Below, piece by piece: positions 13,067-19,165 of a stretch of DNA of 19,165 nucleotides (the stretch's first letter is position 1; each line of letters opens with the position of its first letter). The stretch lies in contig DXXQ01000234.1 in NCBI GenBank assembly GCA_019416265.1, forward strand, positions 1-19,165. Reading direction: 5' to 3'. This DNA is from Clostridiales bacterium (GTDB taxonomy: Bacteria; Bacillota; Clostridia; Lachnospirales; Lachnospiraceae). The notes beneath the pieces were generated by a model. The model saw nothing but the letters and a program-made list of their open reading frames with translations, did no database searches and was not told where the DNA came from. A program made the translations under genes and the position numbers.

Positions 13067-14350
13067 TTATTCTGCAAGAAGTTTTTCAATACTTGCAAGC
13101 TTCACGCAGAGTACGAATACCTCTGCTGCTTTTCCAAGCTCTTCCATAGTCGGGAAGGTTGGCGCAATACGGATATTGGAGTCTTTCGGGTCTTTTCCAT
13201 ATGGATATGTCGCGCCTGCGCCTGTCATAACAACCCCTGCCTCTGCTGCAAGAGAAACAATACGTTTCGCACAGCCTTCCATGGAATCGAAGGAAATGAA
13301 ATATCCGCCGTGAGGTTTCGTCCACTCGCCAATGTCCAGACCGGAAAGCTCTCTGTCCAGAGTTTCCAGTACAAGCTCGAACTTCGGACGGATAATGTCC
13401 GCATGCTTCATCATATGTGCATGAAGTCCATTTAAGTCTTTAAAGAATCTCACATGACGAAGCTGATTCAGTTTGTCATGTCCGATTGTCTGAATCTGCA
13501 TATAGGTTCTGAAATCTGCAAGGTTTGCCTTGGAAGCTGCCACAGCCGCAATACCGGAACCCGGGAAGCTTACCTTGGATGTTGATGTAAATTTATATAC
13601 CATATCAGGGTTTCCTGCTTTTGCACATTCTCCAAGAATTTCCACAAGGAAGTCCAGCTGATCATTGTAAAGATGATGGATGCTGTACGCATTGTCCCAG
13701 TAAATACGGAAGTCAGGCGCAGCCGGTTTCAAACGGGCAAAACGCTCAACGGTTTCTCTGGAATATGTGTAGCCCTGAGGATTGGAGTATTTCGGCACAC
13801 ACCAGATTCCCTTGACTGCCGGATCCTCACTTACCAGCTTCTCAACCATATCCATATCAGGGCCGTCCTCATGCATCGGTACGTTGATCATCTCAATACC
13901 GAAAAATTCCGTAATCTTGAAGTGACGGTCATATCCCGGTACCGGACATAAGAATTTCACTTTATCAAGCTTGCACCATGGAGTATTTCCCATTACGCCG
14001 TGTGTCATGGAACGGGCAATGCTGTCGAACATGACGTTCAGGCTGGAGTTTCCGTAAATAATAATGTGTTCAGGATCAACCTCCGACATCTCGCCGAGAA
14101 GTCTCTTTGCTTCGGGAATACCGTCGATGACGCCATAATTACGGCAGTCCACACCTGTTTCACATTTCAACTCTGCGCCGTTGGCAAGAACATTCATCAT
14201 ATCCATGGAAAGGTTAAGCTGCTCCGAACTTGGTTTACCACGAGACATGTCAAGGGCGAGTCCCTGTGCTTTAATTTCTGCGTACTGCTGATCTAACTGC
14301 TTTTTCAGAGCCAGAAGCTCCTCTCTGCTCATCTCACTGTATTTCTTCAT
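13067..14350 (-). CDS. Aspartate aminotransferase, AspT-type (class I subgroup)
   Basis: PLP-dependent cytoplasmic enzyme, predicted to exchange amino groups between aspartate and 2-oxoglutarate. The 427-residue product belongs to the divergent class I subgroup of AspT-like aminotransferases (Asp_aminotransf family). Numbered from the chosen start: YGNSSLNVMFDS (99-110) at the cofactor phosphate, NPQG (190-193), WDNAY (218-222) and the PLP lysine in TSTSKVSFPGSG (Lys259). The ATG at 14350 is preferred to a GTG 8 codons upstream because GAGGAGG ends exactly 5 nt before it. Gene, promoter (14412-14441) and terminator form a single-gene unit. A dyad overlaps the promoter, suggesting repression. 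Family call firm; aspartate preference inferred. Confidence 0.9.
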   Translation of the reverse strand: MKKYSEMSREELLALKKQLDQQYAEIKAQGLALDMSRGKPSSEQLNLSMDMMNVLANGAELKCETGVDCRNYGVIDGIPEAKRLLGEMSEVDPEHIIIYGNSSLNVMFDSIARSMTHGVMGNTPWCKLDKVKFLCPVPGYDRHFKITEFFGIEMINVPMHEDGPDMDMVEKLVSEDPAVKGIWCVPKYSNPQGYTYSRETVERFARLKPAAPDFRIYWDNAYSIHHLYNDQLDFLVEILGECAKAGNPDMVYKFTSTSKVSFPGSGIAAVAASKANLADFRTYMQIQTIGHDKLNQLRHVRFFKDLNGLHAHMMKHADIIRPKFELVLETLDRELSGLDIGEWTKPHGGYFISFDSMEGCAKRIVSLAAEAGVVMTGAGATYPYGKDPKDSNIRIAPTFPTMEELGKAAEVFVLCVKLASIEKLLAE

Positions 14351-14411
14351 AAAGTCCTCCTCGATTTTTTTCACGAACGCTCTTCGTTATTATTCTATCA
14401 ATGTCTAACAC

Positions 14412-14441
14412 ATTTTAGTCCACTAAAGCACTGATTGTCAA
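14412..14441 (-). promoter_or_regulatory. Promoter and dyad of the aminotransferase gene
   Basis: On the minus strand a perfect TTGACA (14441-14436) and TAAAAT (14417-14412) are 18 nt apart. The inverted repeat TTTAGTCCACTAAA (14414-14427, 6-bp arms) covers the -10 box and spacer, where a repressor would block polymerase. The regulator is not known. The rest of 14351-14523 shows no further gene. Confidence 0.72.
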
Positions 14442-14523
14442 CCCCTTTCCACGTATTCAGCGACACATACAAAGTCCTGTCTTCAAAAAACCGTCTGACT
14501 GGCATTTTCACTATATATAATCA

Positions 14524-14552
14524 TTGACATTATCGCAAACAAACCGTATTAT
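14524..14552 (+). promoter_or_regulatory. Promoter of the SGNH hydrolase gene cluster
   Basis: TTGACA (14524-14529) and TATTAT (14547-14552) with a 17-nt spacer, near consensus. Transcription would begin around 14559, giving a leader of about 92 nt. Probably serves the SGNH, methyltransferase and YitT genes. Confidence 0.78.
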
Positions 14553-14589
14553 AGTTTTAGATATGATACGTATATAACATAATACTCGA

Positions 14590-14614
14590 TCGTCCGGTTT
14601 TTCACTCCGGATGA
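14590..14614 (+). promoter_or_regulatory. Hairpin in the SGNH gene leader
   Basis: TCGTCCGG (14590-14597) pairs with CCGGATGA (14607-14614), 8 bp including one G-U pair, with a 9-nt loop. No T-run follows, and no known riboswitch class is recognisable. It may only stabilise the leader. Confidence 0.4.
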
Positions 14615-14650
14615 CCAACATAATTTAAAGAAAGGACTGTTTCTATTTTT

Positions 14651-15637
14651 ATGAAAAAAATTAAGAAACTACTGGTATTGTGGCTTCTGATTTTTGCAGC
14701 ATTATGCAGCGGAAATACTGTACACGCGTCCCCCTCTGCCAAGGGACAGACAGTTTCTCTTACTCTCTATCGGAAAAACGGCAGCATTCTTCGCAAATAT
14801 ACGATCAGATCCGGTTACAAAAAACTTCCGGGAATGAAAAATCCGGAGGGCTACACTTTTCTTGGCTGGTCTACCAAAAAAGGACAGACAAGTAATCCGA
14901 AATATTATTCGGGGCAGGTAATCAGTGTTAAGAAAAACATGAAGCTTTACCCTGTCCTTTTTAACAGGGCAAACGAGGTGGATCCGGAACCCTGGGAGCT
15001 CCCTACTGTGGATTACCGGAAATATTCCAAGGTCATTTTTGTCGGGGATTCCAGGACACTCAAATTAAGAGATACGCTCCGTCGGCAGTGCGGCGGAGAC
15101 TTTATGGAATCTCTGGATTTCGTGTGTAAAAGCGGCCAGGGGATCCGCTGGTTCAGGGAAGAGGGCTATGAGGTTTTAAAAAGCAAGATCCGGGCGGAAG
15201 GATCCCCTTCCAAAAGGAAGCCCATTGCAATTATTTTTAATCTGGGCGTTAATGACCTCCGCTATGAACATGGCCGGGCTCCGGACCTGGACGCTCTGGC
15301 AAAATATTACGGTTCCTATTTTAACAGGATCGGGAACTCTCTCGCATCCAAAAACTGCCGGCTTTTTTATATGTCCGTCAACCCTTTTAACGCCTGTATG
15401 CTCCAGGGGCACTCCGCTTTAAGAAAAGAAGAAGATGTACGGTATTTTAACCATGCTCTTCAGAATGCTCTCAGCAGACGTTATACTTATCTGGACACTT
15501 ACACCTGGCTGGCTAAACACGGTTACAGCACCAACAACGACGTTTACGACAACGAGGAAGACGACGGGCTTCACTATTCCATGGCAACCTATAAGCGGAT
15601 TTATCGTAAGGTTATGGATAAAATAGCCCGGGCTTGA
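14651..15637 (+). CDS. Secreted SGNH/GDSL-type hydrolase with Flg_new repeat
   Basis: Exported 328-residue protein. A signal peptide (about 1-27, ending TVHAS) is followed by one Listeria-Bacteroides/Flg_new-type repeat (about 34-104, with GYTFLGWSTKKG and YYSGQVISVKKNMKLYPV) and an SGNH hydrolase domain. SGNH blocks are visible: nucleophile Ser134 in VGDSR, SGQG (161-164), Asn201 in NLGVND, and Asp305/His308 in DGLHYS. Such domains remove acyl groups from polysaccharides or lipids; the substrate here is unknown, and cell-surface glycan deacetylation is a guess. No LPXTG anchor is seen. GGA at 14634-14636 is 14 nt before the ATG, unusually far. First gene of a likely three-gene transcript. 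Confidence 0.85.
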   Translation: MKKIKKLLVLWLLIFAALCSGNTVHASPSAKGQTVSLTLYRKNGSILRKYTIRSGYKKLPGMKNPEGYTFLGWSTKKGQTSNPKYYSGQVISVKKNMKLYPVLFNRANEVDPEPWELPTVDYRKYSKVIFVGDSRTLKLRDTLRRQCGGDFMESLDFVCKSGQGIRWFREEGYEVLKSKIRAEGSPSKRKPIAIIFNLGVNDLRYEHGRAPDLDALAKYYGSYFNRIGNSLASKNCRLFYMSVNPFNACMLQGHSALRKEEDVRYFNHALQNALSRRYTYLDTYTWLAKHGYSTNNDVYDNEEDDGLHYSMATYKRIYRKVMDKIARA

Positions 15638-15666
15638 CAAAAATCAGAAAGAGGTAAAAATACATT

Positions 15667-16527
15667 ATGTGGATTGCAGATGGATGGAAAGAATATGAAG
15701 TCATTGATACTTCATGCGGAGAAAAGCTTGAGCGCTGGGGGGATTATATTCTGGTCCGCCCGGACCCGCAGGTAATCTGGAATACTCCGAAAACAGATAA
15801 AGGCTGGAAAAAAATGAACGGCCATTACCACAGAAGCAAAAAAGGCGGAGGCGAATGGGAATTTTTTGACCTTCCCGAGCAGTGGGATCTTCATTATAAA
15901 AATCTCACCTTTCACCTGAAACCCTTCAGTTTCAAACACACCGGACTTTTTCCGGAGCAGGCAGTAAACTGGGACTGGTTCGGCAATAAAATCAAGAATG
16001 CCGGACGCCCGGTCAAGGTTCTGAACCTTTTCGCCTATACAGGAGGCGCCACCCTTGCAGCTGCAGCCGCAGGAGCCAGCGTCACCCATGTAGACGCTTC
16101 CAAGGGTATGGTAACCTGGGCAAAAGAAAACGCCGCTGCTTCCGGACTTTCCGATGCGCCTATCCGCTGGCTGGTAGACGACTGTGTGAAATTTGTAGAG
16201 CGGGAAATCCGCCGGGGCAATCACTATGATGCCATTATCATGGATCCTCCTTCCTACGGCAGAGGACCGAAAGGAGAAATCTGGAAGATCGAGGACTGTA
16301 TCCATGACCTTGTGAAACTGTGTGCAAAGCTTTTAAGCGATCATCCGCTGTTTTTCCTGATCAACTCTTATACCACAGGACTGGCTCCTGCCGTTCTGAC
16401 CTATATGCTCTCTACAGAGCTTAAAAAATGGGGCGGTCACGTAGACTCTCAGGAAATCGGCCTTCCGGTATCTTCTAACGGGCTTGTTCTTCCCTGCGGT
16501 GCATCCGGACGCTGGGAAGCAGAATAA
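15667..16527 (+). CDS. RlmI-like class I SAM-dependent methyltransferase
   Basis: Cytoplasmic methyltransferase of 286 residues, resembling the catalytic part of RlmI/RlmK-type 23S rRNA methyltransferases (COG1092) but lacking an N-terminal PUA domain. The family motif HTGLFPEQAVNWDWF is at about 91-105, the SAM site NLFAYTGG at 120-127, an acidic ribose contact in THVDAS (140-145), and the catalytic MDPPSYGRGPKGE at 192-204. RNA methylation is inferred; the exact target is not known. AGAGG precedes the ATG at 15667. It lies 29 nt after the SGNH gene and 28 nt before the YitT gene, with no terminator between, so they are probably co-transcribed. Confidence 0.87.
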   Translation: MWIADGWKEYEVIDTSCGEKLERWGDYILVRPDPQVIWNTPKTDKGWKKMNGHYHRSKKGGGEWEFFDLPEQWDLHYKNLTFHLKPFSFKHTGLFPEQAVNWDWFGNKIKNAGRPVKVLNLFAYTGGATLAAAAAGASVTHVDASKGMVTWAKENAAASGLSDAPIRWLVDDCVKFVEREIRRGNHYDAIIMDPPSYGRGPKGEIWKIEDCIHDLVKLCAKLLSDHPLFFLINSYTTGLAPAVLTYMLSTELKKWGGHVDSQEIGLPVSSNGLVLPCGASGRWEAE

Positions 16528-16555
16528 TTCAAAATCTGTAATTGTGGGGGCTTTT

Positions 16556-17419
16556 ATGGAACAAATGAATTTAAAACACGAACTTAAACGTTACGGCTGC
16601 GCCTGTATAGCCGCTGTTATTTTTGCAGTCAACATTAAAACCTTTGTTCGCGCAGGAGGACTTTTCCCCGGCGGACTTACCGGACTTTCCCTTCTTCTTA
16701 TCAATCTTTGTGAGAAGTATCTGGGGATTGTCCTGCCTTATTCTCTGGTCAATCTGGCGCTGAATGCATTTCCGGTTATTATCGGCTTTAAGTTTATCGG
16801 AAAGAAATTCACCATCAGCTCATGCTGTATGATTTTTCTTTCCAGTTTCCTTACTGACCTGATCCCCGCACAGCCGATCACCTACGATACGCTTCTTACC
16901 TGTATCTTCGGCGGTCTGATAAACGGTCTGTGCATCAGCTTATGTCTGATCGGTAATACCTGCAGCGGAGGCCTTGATTTCCTTGCCATTTATTTTTCCG
17001 AGAAAAACGGCAAGGATATCTGGAATTATATTCTTGGTGTCAATGCAATTATCCTTGTTATTGCCGGTGTGTTCTTCGGCTGGGATAAGGCTCTCTACTC
17101 CATTATTTTCCAGTTTACCTCTACCCAGGTTGTTCAGATGCTTCACCAGAAGTACAAAAAACACACGCTTTTTATTGTCACCAAGGAACCTCAGAAGGTA
17201 TACGAAGAGATTTCTCTGCTTACCAACCACAGCGCAACACAGTTTGAGGGTCACGGCTGCTACTCCAACGAGGAATTAAGCCTTCTCTATTCCGTTGTTT
17301 CCCGTGAGGAAGCCAAGGATCTGGTAAAGAAGGTACATGAGGTAGATCCTCAGGCTTTCGTAAATATTATCAAAACAGACTATATTAACGGAAGATTTTA
17401 CCATAAAGCAGATTATTAA
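16556..17419 (+). CDS. YitT-family membrane protein (DUF161/DUF2179)
   Basis: Integral membrane protein of 287 residues. The first two thirds hold five to six hydrophobic helices with the GGLFPGGLTGLSLLL segment typical of YitT proteins and a later GNTCSGGLDFLAIYFS. The C-terminal 90 residues (from about HTLFIVTKEP) form a soluble DUF2179 domain. The family is widespread in Firmicutes; its transport or sensing function is unproven. The frame is open 24 codons further back into the methyltransferase gene, but the ATG at 16556 is preferred: GTGGGGG lies 5 nt before it and the family starts near here. Confidence 0.9.
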   Translation: MEQMNLKHELKRYGCACIAAVIFAVNIKTFVRAGGLFPGGLTGLSLLLINLCEKYLGIVLPYSLVNLALNAFPVIIGFKFIGKKFTISSCCMIFLSSFLTDLIPAQPITYDTLLTCIFGGLINGLCISLCLIGNTCSGGLDFLAIYFSEKNGKDIWNYILGVNAIILVIAGVFFGWDKALYSIIFQFTSTQVVQMLHQKYKKHTLFIVTKEPQKVYEEISLLTNHSATQFEGHGCYSNEELSLLYSVVSREEAKDLVKKVHEVDPQAFVNIIKTDYINGRFYHKADY

Positions 17420-17423
17420 TGAC

Positions 17424-17452
17424 TTGTTTTTCCCTTTTTTCGGACGTATAAT
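17424..17452 (+). promoter_or_regulatory. Promoter of the cysteine-rich protein gene
   Basis: TTGTTT (17424-17429) and a perfect TATAAT (17447-17452) with a 17-nt spacer, beginning 5 nt after the YitT stop. Transcription would start near 17459, about 26 nt before the chosen ATG. Confidence 0.7.
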
Positions 17453-17484
17453 GATTTTATCATCCAAAAGGGAGCGTGATGTAT

Positions 17485-17676
17485 ATGAGTAATGAGAATG
17501 ACAAGAAAAGCAGTCTTCCATTCACCTGCACACCGGAATACCATCGCGAGAACTGCAAGGGCTGCGTCTGCGCAACCTGCTATGAGCAGGAATTCTGTGA
17601 CCGCTGCAGCACCTGCGTAGACCTCTCACGTAAGAAGGAACGGTGCAATGCCTATGAAGGGGCATACAATTATTGA
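17485..17676 (+). CDS. Small cysteine-rich protein, probable metal binder
   Basis: A 63-residue protein with nine cysteines. They are arranged as CxxCxCxxC followed by C-xx-C-xx-C and a final Cys in KKERCNAY. This density and pairing suggest a zinc or iron-sulfur site in the cytoplasm, since no signal peptide is present. I do not know a named family. GGGAG at 17470-17474 is 10 nt before the ATG at 17485; an ATG at 17479 (4 nt) and a GTG at 17476 are in frame and could add two or three residues. It has its own promoter and a clear terminator, so it is a complete single-gene unit. Confidence 0.8.
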   Translation: MSNENDKKSSLPFTCTPEYHRENCKGCVCATCYEQEFCDRCSTCVDLSRKKERCNAYEGAYNY

Positions 17677-17687
17677 TTTCGACAAAA

Positions 17688-17718
17688 CAACCGGCACTTT
17701 AGGTGTCGGTTGCTTTTT
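17688..17718 (+). terminator. Rho-independent terminator of the cysteine-rich gene
   Basis: CAACCGGCAC (17688-17697) pairs with GTGTCGGTTG (17703-17712) over 10 bp including one G-U pair, with a 5-nt loop, followed by C and five Ts. It begins 12 nt after the stop codon. Confidence 0.9.
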
Positions 17719-17820
17719 AATCTGATATTGTTTTCTGTTTTGGAAAAGGACTGAATGCAGAATCCTCTCCAACTGTTTTTGTATCCGTTTTTTCCGCAGT
17801 TGTTTTAATTCCCCATGTGT

Positions 17821-18744
17821 TTACAGTTTGTTTTTTACCTTGGTGTAATCTGTTATTTTACATGTATTTGTATAAACTCTGTTTGCATATCTGGTTGTCG
17901 CTTTTATTGTAAAAAGGCTAGTTCTGCCGCTCCTGTCCGCAGTCATGAAATAACATTTTGACGGCTTTGAATACGTTACCAGAACCTGACCTTTTTTACT
18001 TATGGAAAGGCCATATCTAGCAAGTTCTTTTTTCAATGCCCGGATATAGGAACTGTCATTCTGCATTCCCTGTTCTGTGTGATAGAGAACTGTCCCTGTC
18101 TTGTAATACTTGGTATCCTCAGCGATTTTTGATGCCGGAAGCCTAGAAGAAAGACGGTAGAGTCCCACCCCAGATGTATATCCCGGATCAACGACAGCAG
18201 TCTTTACAACAAACTGATTCTTCTTATTTACCGTCAGCACGTACCAGGTACACTTATGCCCTTGAGCCACCTGGGAATTCTGGAACACAATGTATTTCGT
18301 GTTCTTATAATCATATACAAAGGCATTGCACCAGGCTCCCATATACATATCCAGATTTACATCCAGTTTTATATCCTGTACTTTTTTTACAGAAGAGCCT
18401 GATTTTGCGTAAAGTGCCATGCGAAGAATCCTTTTTTCTAAAGTTCTGTTTCCACTTTCCCTCTTTCCCTTTTCAAGATAGAAAACCAAAAGCTCATTTT
18501 TTCTGTCTCTATTGAAATCAGCCTCAAAAGTACTTACAACTCCCTTTGTTTTACACCAATCTCCCCAGTATCGGTTTTTGCCGGTTGACTTCAAATTCTT
18601 TCCTGTTACTGCAATTCCCGGTTTCTTTGCCAGTGTTTTCTTTATGAAGCTATTGTAATTGTTAGCTCCCAAAACTGGCATGGCCTGCATCATGCACATC
18701 AAAGCTGCAAGGAAAATACATAAAAATCTTCTTTTTCTTCTCAT
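17821..18744 (-). CDS. Secreted protein of unknown function, 307 residues
   Basis: A signal peptide (MRRKRRFLCIFLAALMC..., cut near VLGA at residue 27) marks it as exported; no lipobox or cell-wall anchor is seen. The mature part is basic and rich in Tyr, Lys and Ser, and probably mostly beta strand. A Ca-binding-like loop, DFNRDRKNELLVF (76-88), resembles the D-x-N-x-D-x-x-x-E loops of VCBS/FG-GAP-type or dockerin-like proteins, though it lacks the usual Gly. The last third has alternating YxV-type strands with no motif I recognise. AAGGAGG ends 5 nt before the ATG at 18744, and a strong promoter lies at 18840-18868. It converges with the cysteine-rich unit and stands alone. Confidence 0.82.
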   Translation of the reverse strand: MRRKRRFLCIFLAALMCMMQAMPVLGANNYNSFIKKTLAKKPGIAVTGKNLKSTGKNRYWGDWCKTKGVVSTFEADFNRDRKNELLVFYLEKGKRESGNRTLEKRILRMALYAKSGSSVKKVQDIKLDVNLDMYMGAWCNAFVYDYKNTKYIVFQNSQVAQGHKCTWYVLTVNKKNQFVVKTAVVDPGYTSGVGLYRLSSRLPASKIAEDTKYYKTGTVLYHTEQGMQNDSSYIRALKKELARYGLSISKKGQVLVTYSKPSKCYFMTADRSGRTSLFTIKATTRYANRVYTNTCKITDYTKVKNKL

Positions 18745-18839
18745 AACTTCCTCCTTCCTTTTCTGCTAACAGCAACTGCGCTCCTGCCGAAATCATTTTG
18801 CACAGGAAAATTCCTGCGTGAAATATTTTTGATAGGATT

Positions 18840-18868
18840 ATTATAATTTATATAGGGAAAAGTTTCAA
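18840..18868 (-). promoter_or_regulatory. Promoter of the secreted unknown protein gene
   Basis: On the minus strand TTGAAA (18868-18863) and a perfect TATAAT (18845-18840) with a 17-nt spacer. Transcription would start near 18833 and give a leader of about 89 nt that includes the dyad CAGGAAAATTCCTG (18803-18816). Confidence 0.78.
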
Positions 18869-18933
18869 TCGAAAATCCCCTAAGCAGTCTATAATTTCCG
18901 TATATCAGAAAGTGTTATACAAAATAATGGAGA

Positions 18934-19086
18934 ATGCAAGTGAAGACCTTAACTGCAGCTGAGGAAATAAGCCGAAAACATCAGGAAAATCTGCAATAAT
19001 TTAAAGGTTTCCGTTTACTGGGTGATGATTTTTCACCGAATGTTCTAAGAATACTCCTAAATACTTATTCTTTATATCTACTATAA
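18934..19086 (+). pseudogene. Broken Rpn-type nuclease/transposase N-terminal fragment
   Basis: Translating from the ATG at 18934 gives MQVKTLTAAEEISRKHQENLQ, then an in-frame TAA (18997-18999), then FKGFRLLGDDF and a divergent tail to 19086. The pattern ISRK-QENLQ--KGFRLLDDDF is the usual start of Rpn (PD-(D/E)XK recombination-promoting nuclease, 'transposase_31') proteins, many of which are near 300 residues. Here the stop, a Gly in the DDD box and loss of everything after about 45 residues show a dead remnant. The last 22 nt overlap the coding end of the next gene. This is my reading of a short match and not a search result. Confidence 0.6.
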
Positions 19087-19165
19087 TGTTTTTCAATTAC
19101 TTTCGCAATAGCGCTGTCCGCTTCTTCTGTAATTCCTCCAAAAGGAGCCCTGCATGGCCCCAGCG
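19065..19165 (-). CDS. C-terminal end of a gene entering from the right (DapA/NanA-like?)
   Basis: The last 32 codons of a minus-strand frame that is open to the window edge. The ending includes LGPCRAPFGGITEEADSAI and a charged helix (VIEKHYSRYKE). A G-P-x-R-x-P-f-x-x-i-t-E-E pattern near the C-terminus occurs in the dihydrodipicolinate synthase/N-acetylneuraminate lyase family, so a DapA-type aldolase is possible, but 32 residues are too few to be sure. No terminator for it is obvious in 18745-19064. Confidence 0.5.
   Translation of the reverse strand, partial: LGPCRAPFGGITEEADSAIAKVIEKHYSRYKE

Noticed and set aside
14559..14650. Possible riboswitch in the SGNH gene leader
   Set aside because: Only one short hairpin is present; no multi-helix architecture or known conserved core.
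15712..16305. 197-codon minus-strand open frame
   Set aside because: Antisense to the methyltransferase gene, which has all SAM and catalytic motifs.
17719..17820. CAACTG...CAGTTG inverted repeat as terminator for the secreted unknown gene
   Set aside because: Arms of only about 6 bp with a loop over 20 nt; not a credible terminator.
1..19165. CRISPR arrays, tRNA or rRNA genes, prophage or toxin-antitoxin modules
   Set aside because: No regularly spaced repeats, no tRNA-like cloverleaf noticed, and no phage or toxin-antitoxin proteins among the coding regions.

Overview
The window looks like chromosome from a low-to-mid GC anaerobic Firmicute, most likely a Lachnospiraceae member (Blautia/Ruminococcus-like). 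This is inferred from strong AGGAGG-type ribosome sites, TTGACA/TATAAT promoters with 17-nt spacers, a 448-residue clostridial-type glucose-6-phosphate isomerase, a secreted SGNH protein carrying a Listeria-Bacteroides type repeat, and a decayed Rpn-type nuclease fragment. No tRNA, rRNA, CRISPR, phage or intact insertion sequence was seen. Most genes are ordinary housekeeping or transport genes; the less explained parts are small proteins, secreted proteins and intergenic structure.

Layout. 1-2312: a fructokinase gene (minus) and a LacI-family regulator (plus) diverge from a 248-nt AT-rich region with two oppositely oriented operator-like sites and a perfect inverted repeat. 2328-5513: a minus-strand NitT/TauT-type ABC importer operon (binding protein, permease, ATPase), with a solo B3/B4 tRNA-synthetase-like domain protein as its likely last gene. 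5595-5934: a plus-strand orphan gene for an 88-residue protein with its own promoter. 5940-8314: pgi and a D-2-hydroxyacid dehydrogenase with overlapping stop and start codons. 8330-8983: an unknown three-helix membrane protein. 9061-12908: a cell-wall operon in the order L,D-transpeptidase, ddl, murF. 13067-14441: a class I (AspT-type) aspartate aminotransferase with its own promoter and terminator.

14524-17419: a plus-strand cluster of a secreted SGNH hydrolase, an RlmI-like methyltransferase and a YitT-family membrane protein, spaced by 28-29 nt and probably sharing one promoter. 17424-17718: a self-contained unit (promoter, 63-residue cysteine-rich protein, terminator). 17821-18868: a minus-strand secreted protein of unknown function. 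18934-19165: a broken Rpn-like fragment and the C-terminus of a gene that enters from beyond the window.

The genes work as several small independent units: sugar phosphate entry (fructokinase, Pgi), peptidoglycan precursor synthesis and cross-linking (Ddl, MurF, L,D-transpeptidase), and solute import. I found no clear multi-gene undescribed system. The best leads are a dispersed palindromic intergenic element present twice, a promoter laid over a terminator ahead of the L,D-transpeptidase, the B3/B4 protein tied to an ABC importer, and several unknown small or secreted proteins.
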